11,079 nucleotides of DNA from Gemmatimonadota bacterium (GTDB lineage Bacteria; Latescibacterota; UBA2968; UBA8231): the NCBI GenBank assembly GCA_002712305.1, contig PATE01000076.1:17740-28818 (forward strand), in the 5' to 3' direction. The position numbers and the translations under genes are program-made. How positions within the stretch are numbered: the stretch's first letter is position 1; every line of letters begins with the position of its first letter. Shown here piece after piece: positions 1 to 5,946 of the stretch. The notes under the pieces are model-generated. The model searched no databases. It was not told where the DNA came from and saw nothing but the letters and a program-made list of their open reading frames with translations.

Positions 1-2
1 AC

Positions 3-668
3 CGAGCGATGGCCCGCTTTCGCCGCCACAACTGGATTGGTGCATTCCTCGATGGCCGGCGCAGTATCGATCACCTGAAGAAGGCGCTCAAGGGAGATCC
101 AAAGTTATACGACGTCTACTTCGGCCTCGGTGGATATCACTATTGGCGCACCGCGAGAGCCGGGTTCATCCGCGCCGTCGCGTTCTGGATGCCCGATCGT
201 CGCGAGCTGGGTCTGCGGCAAATGGAGCTGGCCGCACGACACGGTCGCTACATCAGAAACGGGGCCTTGCACGGGATCGCCCTCTCCCTGTATGACGCGG
301 GTGAATTCGAAAGGGCGGTGGTTTTCAACACACAGGTGGTGGGTCCCAGCGAACCTGCAACGAATGGATCCCTCTACATGCGCGGCCGGTTGCTGGCCCG
401 ACGACAGGACTGGTCCAATGTGGAGGTGACGTTCAAGACACTGCTGGAGAAGCTTCCCCCTCGATCGGTCGGCTACCAGGTGGAGTGCAAACACTGGATC
501 GCCAGAGCATCTCATGAGCTGGGTCGTGAGCAGGATGCGAGAGAGTGGGCGGCCGAAGCTCTTGCTCAGCGCGAGACCCGCCAGCCAGATCTGGAACTTG
601 AAAACGCGTTGGACACGTTCGGTACCATCTATCAACGTCTGGTGGCGCTTCAGCAGGTGCTGCAGTGA
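3..668 (+). CDS. TPR-like repeat protein, 3' part (5' end beyond window)
   Basis: The frame is open to the left edge, so this is the C-terminal part of a longer protein; the ATG at 9 is probably internal. About 220 residues are visible, rich in paired helices with tetratricopeptide-like spacing: a segment with G-L-G-x-Y-H-Y-W-R near residues 39-47, then repeated A-x-x-H/G-x-x-x-A-x-x-L patterns (residues 70-100, 125-150, 160-190). Proteins of this style are scaffold or outer-membrane-associated TPR proteins with no catalytic residues, and nothing here points to a substrate. It ends with TGA at 666-668. A 73-bp gap separates it from the next gene, so it is probably a separate unit from the enzymes downstream. 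The TPR call is by eye; the family and cellular location are unknown. Confidence 0.6.
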   Translation, partial: RAMARFRRHNWIGAFLDGRRSIDHLKKALKGDPKLYDVYFGLGGYHYWRTARAGFIRAVAFWMPDRRELGLRQMELAARHGRYIRNGALHGIALSLYDAGEFERAVVFNTQVVGPSEPATNGSLYMRGRLLARRQDWSNVEVTFKTLLEKLPPRSVGYQVECKHWIARASHELGREQDAREWAAEALAQRETRQPDLELENALDTFGTIYQRLVALQQVLQ

Positions 669-728
669 GGGCTTGCCGGCGCCGCCGAACCTGCCTTAGA
701 TCGAGGCGCGCCTGTCACGACCTCGAGC

Positions 729-734
729 AAGGAG
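729..734 (+). promoter_or_regulatory. Ribosome binding site fixing the GTG start at 742
   Basis: AAGGAG lies 7 bases before the GTG at 742. It supports that GTG as the start of the PhyH gene in preference to the out-of-frame ATG at 735. Confidence 0.7.
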
Positions 735-741
735 ATGACGA

Positions 742-1476
742 GTGAAGGGTCCAACAGCACACGAGCGAGAGTTCTGGGAGGAGAATGGGTATCTCCACTT
801 CGAACAGGCCATGATGGGAGACGATCTCACACGGCTGCAGCGTGCCTTCGATCGTGCCGTCGACGACTGCAAAGCAGACTGGCTCGAGGGGGTCGCGAAG
901 GGAACATCCCCGGCGGCCCACTTCGATATTCCCAAGCCCCTTGGGCGGGACGATGTCTTCATCGACATCGTCGACTATCCTGCGTGGTATCCGTATCTAC
1001 AGGACTTTGCCGAGGGCGAGTTGATCATTATCGGGACTCAGGTGCGCATCCTGCCGGCGCAGCCGATCAGTTATGTCGGCTGGCATGCTGATGTGCCACT
1101 GACGAATCCTCTGCACATGAAGGTGCAGATCTACCTGGAGGATGTGCCCGAGGACGGCGGCGCCTTCGCCTTCGTGCCGGGAAGCCACAAGCCGGATGCC
1201 GGGCCCTGTCCGCAGCCGGTTCCCTATAACGCCATGCCCGGGCACAAGACCTTCCCGGGCAAGGCGGGGGACGCCATCCTCTTCAACTCCTACGGGTGGC
1301 ACACGTCGATGATCAACGCAACGCAAACACCGAGAAAGTCCATCATCCTCATCTACGAGCGCTGGACGGAAGGCAGAGTATCCGCCGCCGACCATGTGTC
1401 GATCGCCGATCGGCTGACCACACCCGAACGTCGACGACTGTTCTGTCTCGAACCGGCGGGTGTATCCACGTCATGA
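742..1476 (+). CDS. PhyH-family Fe(II)/2-oxoglutarate dioxygenase (canonical active site)
   Basis: A 244-residue protein of the phytanoyl-CoA dioxygenase (PhyH, PF05721) superfamily, cytoplasmic enzymes that use Fe(II), O2 and 2-oxoglutarate to hydroxylate small molecules. The facial triad is complete: H115-A-D117 (in G-W-H-A-D-V-P), then the distal H187 (G-W-H-T-S). R198 sits in the place expected for 2-oxoglutarate carboxylate binding. The E-D-G-G-A-F-A-F-V-P-G-S-H segment (137-149) is the typical core strand and turn of the family. The length is at the short end for PhyH proteins. The GTG start is chosen from the AAGGAG seven bases upstream. Its TGA overlaps the ATG of the following amidohydrolase (ATGA, 1473-1476), so the two are probably co-translated and may act in succession. 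The substrate cannot be told from sequence. Confidence 0.88.
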   Translation: MKGPTAHEREFWEENGYLHFEQAMMGDDLTRLQRAFDRAVDDCKADWLEGVAKGTSPAAHFDIPKPLGRDDVFIDIVDYPAWYPYLQDFAEGELIIIGTQVRILPAQPISYVGWHADVPLTNPLHMKVQIYLEDVPEDGGAFAFVPGSHKPDAGPCPQPVPYNAMPGHKTFPGKAGDAILFNSYGWHTSMINATQTPRKSIILIYERWTEGRVSAADHVSIADRLTTPERRRLFCLEPAGVSTS

Positions 1477-2354
1477 TCGACGCTCACGTCCACGTTTTCG
1501 CGAAAGACTCCGATGAGTTTCCACGGGACGTCGATGAGACGACACTTGCCGATCGCGAGGAAACGGCCGAGCAGTTGTTGGAGACCATGTCCCTCAACGG
1601 TGTGGAGAAGGCCGTCCTCGTGCAGATCGGCGGCTGCAACTTCGAGCAACATGCTTACCTGCTGCACTGTCTACGGGAATACCCCGATCGGTTTCGCGGG
1701 ATCGGCCTCATCGCCGACCACGCCCATCCCGAAGACCAGATGGACCGGCTCGCCGATGAAGCGGGCATCATCGGCTTCCGGCTGTTTTCGATCGGTGGTG
1801 AGTCAGACCCCCTGGCGCCGATCAATGTGCGCACTTTCGATACCTACAGGGTCTGGGAACACGCTGCTCGCAAGGGATACGTGATCTGGCTCTACCCGCC
1901 GGCGGTGGAGAATCACTGCGTTCCTTTCCTGCTAGACGCCTTTCCCGATCTGACGGTTGTGTTCAACCACATGGCCTTCTGTCCGGGCGAGGGGTCTTTC
2001 AGCTACGACGACCAGGGTCGACCCAAGATCGACCTGCCCATCCCACCCGTGACTCGATACAACACGATGGGGCTGCATCAGTATCCGAATGTGTGCGTGA
2101 AGTTGTCGGGTCAGTACGCCTTCTCGAAGGAGCCCTACCCCTATCCCGATCTGGCCGGCTGGCACGGTAGCCTGCTCAGGACGTTCGGGGCGGATCGACT
2201 CATGTGGGCGACGGATTCGCCGTGGATTCTCAAAGAGCCTGGATACGACAAGCTGGTGAAGATTCTGGATACACAACTACCCGAACTGAGTGCCGATCAG
2301 CGGGCGCTGATCATGGGAGGCACCGCACAGGCACGTCTCTTCGACAGAGACTGA
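1473..2354 (+). CDS. Amidohydrolase_2-family metal-dependent hydrolase/decarboxylase
   Basis: A 293-residue TIM-barrel protein of the amidohydrolase_2 family (PF04909), which hydrolyses lactones and amides or decarboxylates aromatic or sugar-derived acids at a divalent metal. Metal-site residues visible: H5-V-H7 in the first strand (D-A-H-V-H-V-F), H166 after strand 5 (V-V-F-N-H-M), and D248 in M-W-A-T-D-S-P-W near the C-terminus. The A-T-D-x-P-W motif is characteristic of the family. The open frame extends back to an ATG at 1296, but that region is inside the PhyH gene. The ATG at 1473 begins exactly at the expected family N-terminus and overlaps the PhyH stop as ATGA. There is no signal peptide, so a cytosolic enzyme is expected. 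The pairing with an oxygenase suggests hydrolysis of the oxidised product, but the substrate is unknown. Confidence 0.87.
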   Translation: MIDAHVHVFAKDSDEFPRDVDETTLADREETAEQLLETMSLNGVEKAVLVQIGGCNFEQHAYLLHCLREYPDRFRGIGLIADHAHPEDQMDRLADEAGIIGFRLFSIGGESDPLAPINVRTFDTYRVWEHAARKGYVIWLYPPAVENHCVPFLLDAFPDLTVVFNHMAFCPGEGSFSYDDQGRPKIDLPIPPVTRYNTMGLHQYPNVCVKLSGQYAFSKEPYPYPDLAGWHGSLLRTFGADRLMWATDSPWILKEPGYDKLVKILDTQLPELSADQRALIMGGTAQARLFDRD

Positions 2355-2356
2355 TG

Positions 2357-2389
2357 CGCTCTCAAGCGATCGGTCGTCTCCTGGGAGCG
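2357..2389. terminator. Weak hairpin in the convergent gap
   Basis: CGCTCTC (2357-2363) can pair with GGGAGCG (2383-2389), giving a 7-bp stem with one G-U pair and a 19-base loop, between the convergent amidohydrolase (ends 2354) and PhyH gene (ends 2419). There is no T-run on either side, so intrinsic termination is only a possibility. Nothing else is seen in this 64-bp gap. Confidence 0.2.
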
Positions 2390-2418
2390 TGACGTCATTG
2401 CAGCGTTCGGGTGCAGAG

Positions 2419-3234
2419 TCAGTCCCTGGGTTTGTACAGGTCAGACCCCTTGTCTTCTCGGCGGTAGTGCGGCTGTGAGATGACGGCCCTCTGATCGTCG
2501 GTGAGCTCATCGAGCCAGGGAGGCGGTGTCCAGGTGCCCATCACGCCTTCAGCGGTCACCCCGTTGTTGTAACGCATGATGACCGAGCGGCGCTGGTGGG
2601 TCGCCCTCCACGGCAGGGTGCCATGCATCAGGCACTCGACGAACAGAATGGCGTCTCCAGCCTTCGCGGGAATCTGCGCAAAACGACTCTGCGCAGCCTC
2701 GTAGAGGCGAATGTCGTCGGGGCAGGGGAAGTTGGCGCGGTGACTGCCTGGCAGACACGCGAAACCACCATCTTCGGGGCCCACATCCGTGAGTTGCACG
2801 GCCATGTTTGTCATGCCCGAATACATACGACCATTTCGATAGAGGTAACCGCGAGAGCGGTCGAAGGGTTCGCCGCCCTCGTGGAACCAGAAACCCTCGG
2901 CGCCCTCGTCCATCGTGATGATCCCTAACCCCTCCAGCCGAAAACCCGTACCGAGCATTTCCTCCAGGTAAGGGGTCAGACGCGGGTGTACCATCATCTG
3001 CCGGAAGGGGTCACAATGGGGTTTGTCCCAGGTGAGCATCCCACCGAGGTCACCCCGTCCCGTGGTGCCCTTCAGCGTGTCCGAAGCATGGGCCAGGTCA
3101 TTTGGCCGGATGGTGATCTCATCTGCGTGGGCATCGATGGCTTCATTGGCCGCAGCCACCTCTTCTGACGTCAGGGCTTGCTCGATGACGACGTAGCCGT
3201 GCACGTCCATGAGATACTTCTCGCCATCTGTCAC
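2419..3234 (-). CDS. PhyH-family protein with His-x-Gly in place of His-x-Asp
   Basis: A 271-residue phytanoyl-CoA dioxygenase-like protein. Recognisable parts are the N-terminal G-Y-V-V-I-E-Q-A-L helix-strand start (13-21), the core E-D-G-G-F-A-C-L-P-G-S-H-R (154-166), A-G-D-A-I-L-F (192-198), the distal H204 (C-L-M-H-G-T) and R215/R216 in the 2-oxoglutarate position. The first iron ligand region reads F-W-F-H118-E-G120-G-E, so the carboxylate of the usual H-x-D is replaced by glycine. The GTG start is chosen over the ATG at codon 9 because a near-perfect AAGGAGG lies 6 bases upstream. It is the last gene of the - strand cluster, 13 bp after the UxuA-like gene. It resembles the PhyH protein at 4662-5531 more than the + strand one. 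It could be a hydroxylase using another ligand, a halogenase-like enzyme, or a non-catalytic binder. Confidence 0.85.
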   Translation of the reverse strand: MTDGEKYLMDVHGYVVIEQALTSEEVAAANEAIDAHADEITIRPNDLAHASDTLKGTTGRGDLGGMLTWDKPHCDPFRQMMVHPRLTPYLEEMLGTGFRLEGLGIITMDEGAEGFWFHEGGEPFDRSRGYLYRNGRMYSGMTNMAVQLTDVGPEDGGFACLPGSHRANFPCPDDIRLYEAAQSRFAQIPAKAGDAILFVECLMHGTLPWRATHQRRSVIMRYNNGVTAEGVMGTWTPPPWLDELTDDQRAVISQPHYRREDKGSDLYKPRD

Positions 3235-3240
3235 CTTGGG

Positions 3241-3247
3241 CCTCCTT
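3241..3247 (-). promoter_or_regulatory. Strong Shine-Dalgarno fixing the GTG start at 3234
   Basis: AAGGAGG on the - strand directly follows the TAG stop (3248-3250) of the UxuA-like gene and lies 6 bases before the GTG start codon of the terminal PhyH gene. Confidence 0.8.
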
Positions 3248-4204
3248 CTATTCGTCCGACACAGCGCGGATCATGGCGATGATATATCCGAACTGGAACG
3301 CCCATCCCTGGCTGACCCGAACAGAGACACCTTCCGGATGGCGATCATCGGGATGGGACGGTGCGTGATCGGGCATCAGCATGTAGGGATAGCCCGTGCG
3401 ATGAAAGATCTTGGCGAGGGTGAACATGTCCACGTCGCCTTCATCGGGCCACACTTCGACGAAGTCATTGAGGCCGCCACGGATGTTGCGAAAGTGGACG
3501 TTGAAGATCTTCTTGCGAGAGGAGAAATACTCGACGATCTCCGGCAACTCCTCGCCCGGCTTCTCCAGCCCCTCCGCAGCGACGCCACAGCAGAAGTTGA
3601 AGCCATGGTAAGGGCTGTCGGCGAGTTCGCTGAATCGTTTCAGCCCCTCAAAGACGGGGAAGTTCCAGCGTTCCTCGCCACGCAGGACCGGCGCCGGCGG
3701 ATCTGGCAGGTGACAGGCCATCTGCACCTTGTGCTCTTCCGCAACGGGGATCACACGCTCGAGGAAATAGCTGATTCGAGCGAAGATCTCATCGCGATCG
3801 ACAGAGCCGCCCTTGTGAGGCTCATCATTGTCGTACTTGCTGAACTCGAAGGAGCTGTACCCAGAGCCTCCGCGTCCGTATCGGGTCTCGGTGCGCTGAT
3901 ACCCGACGGTAGAGAAGTTGTAGTTCAATCCTCGCAGCCCCGCCTTTCCTGCATTTTCGATCCAACCACACATCGTATCGATGTCCCGATCACGCTGCGG
4001 GTCGAGGGCGAGGGGGATGCTCTCGGCGAAGGGGATATGGATCATCTCGAGATCGACGCCGGCAGCGGTGGCCGTCTCTCGCTCCCTCACGATCTCATCG
4101 AGATTCCCCGGATCCGGATCGCTGTCCATGTGGGTGACGCCATGACGGCGTAGGAACTCCAACTCCATCTTCGAAGTGCCAATGCCCTGCACACCTACGT
4201 ACAT
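3248..4204 (-). CDS. UxuA-like (mannonate dehydratase-type) TIM-barrel sugar-acid dehydratase
   Basis: A 318-residue protein related to D-mannonate dehydratase UxuA (PF03786), which dehydrates mannonate to 2-keto-3-deoxygluconate in hexuronate breakdown. The fold's signature pieces are present: A-C-H165-L-P-D-P-P (164-170, compare H-P-D-D-P-P in UxuA), F-N-F-C-C-G (203-207), F-N-V-H237-F-R-N-I-R (235-242), P-D-E-G-D-V-D-M (253-260) and M-P-D279-H280 (277-280). C205 or C206, H237 and D279 match the Mn ligands, and H280 the catalytic His, described for UxuA. It is shorter than UxuA (about 350-400 residues). The C-terminal G-Y-x-x-x-x-R region that carries the catalytic Tyr in UxuA is replaced here by G-W-A-F-Q-F-G-Y, so mannonate itself may not be the substrate. 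The ATG at 4204 follows a GAGAGGA site. It lies 30 bp downstream of the VOC gene. Confidence 0.8.
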   Translation of the reverse strand: MYVGVQGIGTSKMELEFLRRHGVTHMDSDPDPGNLDEIVRERETATAAGVDLEMIHIPFAESIPLALDPQRDRDIDTMCGWIENAGKAGLRGLNYNFSTVGYQRTETRYGRGGSGYSSFEFSKYDNDEPHKGGSVDRDEIFARISYFLERVIPVAEEHKVQMACHLPDPPAPVLRGEERWNFPVFEGLKRFSELADSPYHGFNFCCGVAAEGLEKPGEELPEIVEYFSSRKKIFNVHFRNIRGGLNDFVEVWPDEGDVDMFTLAKIFHRTGYPYMLMPDHAPSHPDDRHPEGVSVRVSQGWAFQFGYIIAMIRAVSDE

Positions 4205-4234
4205 ATCGATTCCTCTCCCGTTTGATCAGTCCGA

Positions 4235-4615
4235 TCAGATCTCGGCGTAGACCTCGAGCAGATTGTGTTCCGGATCGTAGAAGTAGAGGGTTCTGTGTCC
4301 GCGTGGCTGATCGGTCGGTGGTTCGGCGATTTCTACTCCGTAGTCCAGCAGAACCTGATAACACTCCTCGACCTGTTCCGGCTTGACGAGAAAGGCGAGC
4401 TGCACCCCCGGGGCGTCGAGCCGGGGACCTTTCCCATCATAATCGCGTGTGCGTTTTCTCAGTGAAAACAGCGTGTTCCCGGGATTGAAACCGATTCCGT
4501 CATCCCCTTCGCCACGGATCTCGAAGGGGAACAGGTCGCGGTAAAATTCCTTCATCTTCTCCACATCATCTACCAGCAGAATGGTGTAGGTCAGATCGTT
4601 GATGCCAGGCAGCAT
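4235..4615 (-). CDS. VOC (glyoxalase/bleomycin-resistance) family protein
   Basis: A 126-residue single-domain vicinal-oxygen-chelate protein (PF00903 type). It shows the two beta-alpha-beta-beta-beta halves: L-T-Y-T-I-L-L-V-D-D then K-E-F-Y-R-D-L-F-P-F (residues 8-31), and V-Q-L-A-F-L-V (71-77) followed by the C-terminal Y-D-P-E-H-N-L-L-E-V-Y (113-123). By eye the metal positions read Y10, Q72 and E121, so the first His is missing; metal binding is uncertain. The family covers isomerases, lyases, ring-cleavage dioxygenases and binding proteins, and the exact reaction is not predictable. The frame reaches back to an ATG at 4642, but AGGAG at 4622-4626, six bases before the ATG at 4615, decides the start. 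It sits between a PhyH gene (46 bp upstream) and the UxuA-like gene. Confidence 0.85.
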   Translation of the reverse strand: MLPGINDLTYTILLVDDVEKMKEFYRDLFPFEIRGEGDDGIGFNPGNTLFSLRKRTRDYDGKGPRLDAPGVQLAFLVKPEQVEECYQVLLDYGVEIAEPPTDQPRGHRTLYFYDPEHNLLEVYAEI

Positions 4616-4621
4616 GGACGA

Positions 4622-4626
4622 CTCCT
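4622..4626 (-). promoter_or_regulatory. Ribosome binding site fixing the VOC gene start at 4615
   Basis: AGGAG on the - strand lies six bases before the ATG at 4615. It is inside the frame of the longer alternative start at 4642, which has no comparable site. Confidence 0.7.
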
Positions 4627-4661
4627 GAGAATGCGGGCTCAATGCCCAGGTGAAGCGACGC

Positions 4662-5531
4662 CTACACGGCGTCGACGAGATTGCCTTCTACATGTACAGG
4701 ACGAAACAGGGTCTGGCGTTTGGCGGGCATGGCGGCGAGCAGATCAGGATGGGGCTGCCACTTGTGCCACTTGCTGTTGACGTAGTTGTACCGGGTGAAA
4801 ATGGCGATGCGGTCGCGCTGGGCACTCGCCCAAGGTGCGGTCGAATGTGTCGTGCCCTCACAGAAGATGAGAAGTGAACCGGCGGGGCACGAATAGGTTG
4901 TCCACAGGGGTGACTCGGGATCCTGTACGGGCGGCAGGAAGGCGCCCTTGTGACTGCCATTCACCAGCAGCGTGCCACCACCCCCGTGTTCGACCTCGTT
5001 CAACTCCCACACGACGCAGGTCAGGCCACTGCGGGCCTTGCCGGGGGCGCAGCGATAGTGGTGGGAGTCGCCGGGCATGCGCCAGAGTCCGTTGCCATTG
5101 TGCGGGCCGAACGAGCCTTCGCCTTCGGAGCGGACGCACAGAGAGGTAGACTCCATGCGAAATCCGTAGCAGTCCTGGCTGGTCAAGTCTGGATTGGCGA
5201 GAAACTCATTCATGAAACCGACGATGAAGGGATGATCTGCCAGCTTCTCAAGGGGACCGGCCACGGGCGATCTCTGCGACTCAGGGAGTGATTCGGGATC
5301 GCTGTGCAGTTGCTCGCAGTAGGCGCGCATCTGCCTCACATCACTCTCATCCAGCAGGCCTGGAATCAGCAGCCAACCCTGCGTGTCGAAGAGATACTTC
5401 TGCTCAGGTGTCGGGTCGATGACATCTACGCCGTCGGCATTGGTCCGTGGCAGGTCCATGTTCTCCACGTCCACATACTCGAGCCGGCTCTGCGAGAACA
5501 GCAGAGGTTGCGATGAGGATTGGGGCGTCAC
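4662..5531 (-). CDS. PhyH-family protein with His-x-Gly active-site variant
   Basis: A 289-residue PhyH-like protein with an extra ~45-residue N-terminal extension before the domain start (T-P-E-Q-K-Y-L-F-D-T-Q-G-W-L-L-I-P-G, 41-58). Core elements: F-G-P-H144-N-G146-N-G, H-G-G-G-G-T-L-L-V-N-G-S-H-K (182-195), A-G-S-L-L-I-F (217-223), distal H229 (T-T-H-S-T-A-P-W) and R239/R241. As in the PhyH protein at 2419-3234, the aspartate of H-x-D is a glycine. The H-to-H spacing (85) nearly matches that protein (86) and differs from the canonical one at 742-1476 (72), which suggests the two - strand proteins are related. The GTG start is supported by AGGAG nine bases upstream; that site overlaps the TAG stop of the NIPSNAP gene. 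A shorter start at Met25 is possible. The substrate is unknown. Confidence 0.84.
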   Translation of the reverse strand: MTPQSSSQPLLFSQSRLEYVDVENMDLPRTNADGVDVIDPTPEQKYLFDTQGWLLIPGLLDESDVRQMRAYCEQLHSDPESLPESQRSPVAGPLEKLADHPFIVGFMNEFLANPDLTSQDCYGFRMESTSLCVRSEGEGSFGPHNGNGLWRMPGDSHHYRCAPGKARSGLTCVVWELNEVEHGGGGTLLVNGSHKGAFLPPVQDPESPLWTTYSCPAGSLLIFCEGTTHSTAPWASAQRDRIAIFTRYNYVNSKWHKWQPHPDLLAAMPAKRQTLFRPVHVEGNLVDAV

Positions 5532-5540
5532 GTTCAGTTT

Positions 5541-5545
5541 CTCCT
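5541..5545 (-). promoter_or_regulatory. Ribosome binding site for the PhyH gene starting at 5531
   Basis: AGGAG on the - strand shares bases with the TAG stop (5544-5546) of the NIPSNAP gene and lies nine bases before the GTG at 5531. The overlap of stop and Shine-Dalgarno favours coupled translation. Confidence 0.6.
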
Positions 5546-5939
5546 ATTGCATCGGTGAGACGGGGTCGGGTGTAAGGACCACGGTGGATTCGCCGGCCAC
5601 GAGGGGACCATCCACCTCACTGGCAGCACGTAGTGCTTCCCATTCCGGGTCTGCAACAAAGGACCTCCACGCGTCGTCGCGTTGTTGCGGACTGTCGAAG
5701 GACACGATGTAGGCCACTCGATCCTGGCCGAACTGCGCGTCAACGATGGGAAGCACAATGCCACCCCCTGAGATCTCCTCGACAGCCCCATCCGGGATCT
5801 GTCCAATCTCGAAAAAGCCATGCAGGGTGATACCATGTCTGGCGAACAGACGAGTACTGTGTTCGCTGAAGCGCCTCTTGAAGGCATCCAGCTTCCCGGG
5901 ATGCAGATCGTAGGTGCGAAACTCGAAGATGCGCGGCAT
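5544..5939 (-). CDS. NIPSNAP-family protein (dimeric alpha-beta barrel fold)
   Basis: A 131-residue protein opening with M-P-R-I-F-E-F-R-T-Y-D-L-H-P-G-K-L (1-17), the hallmark N-terminus of NIPSNAP domain proteins (PF07978). These have a ferredoxin-like dimeric alpha-beta barrel fold also used by small monooxygenases and isomerases. The second half shows R-V-A-Y-I-V-S-F-D-S and a D-P-E-W-E-A-L segment, also typical of the family. Bacterial members have no agreed function; some sit beside sugar or aromatic catabolic enzymes, as here. The frame runs back to 6065 inside the aldo/keto reductase gene. The ATG at 5939 is chosen because it gives the family N-terminus and leaves 7 bp after that gene's stop; the ribosome binding site is weak (GAG), so translation is probably coupled. 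An ATG at 5957 is the alternative. Confidence 0.85.
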   Translation of the reverse strand: MPRIFEFRTYDLHPGKLDAFKRRFSEHSTRLFARHGITLHGFFEIGQIPDGAVEEISGGGIVLPIVDAQFGQDRVAYIVSFDSPQQRDDAWRSFVADPEWEALRAASEVDGPLVAGESTVVLTPDPVSPMQ

Positions 5940-5946
5940 GGGCTGC

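Noticed and set aside
701-726. Inverted repeat TCGAGG/CCTCGA just before the PhyH ribosome binding site, with a GGCGCGCC palindrome in the loop
   Set aside because: A six-base stem with a 14-base loop is common by chance in G+C-rich DNA and has no T-run or known regulatory resemblance.
1296-1472. Longer N-terminus for the amidohydrolase
   Set aside because: These 59 codons lie within the PhyH gene, read as basic low-complexity sequence, and the family's D-A-H-x-H opening begins right at the ATG at 1473.
3209-4153. + strand open frame of 314 codons opposite the UxuA-like gene
   Set aside because: It mirrors the UxuA-like gene, whose metal-site motifs are clear; the antisense translation shows no family features and no ribosome binding site.
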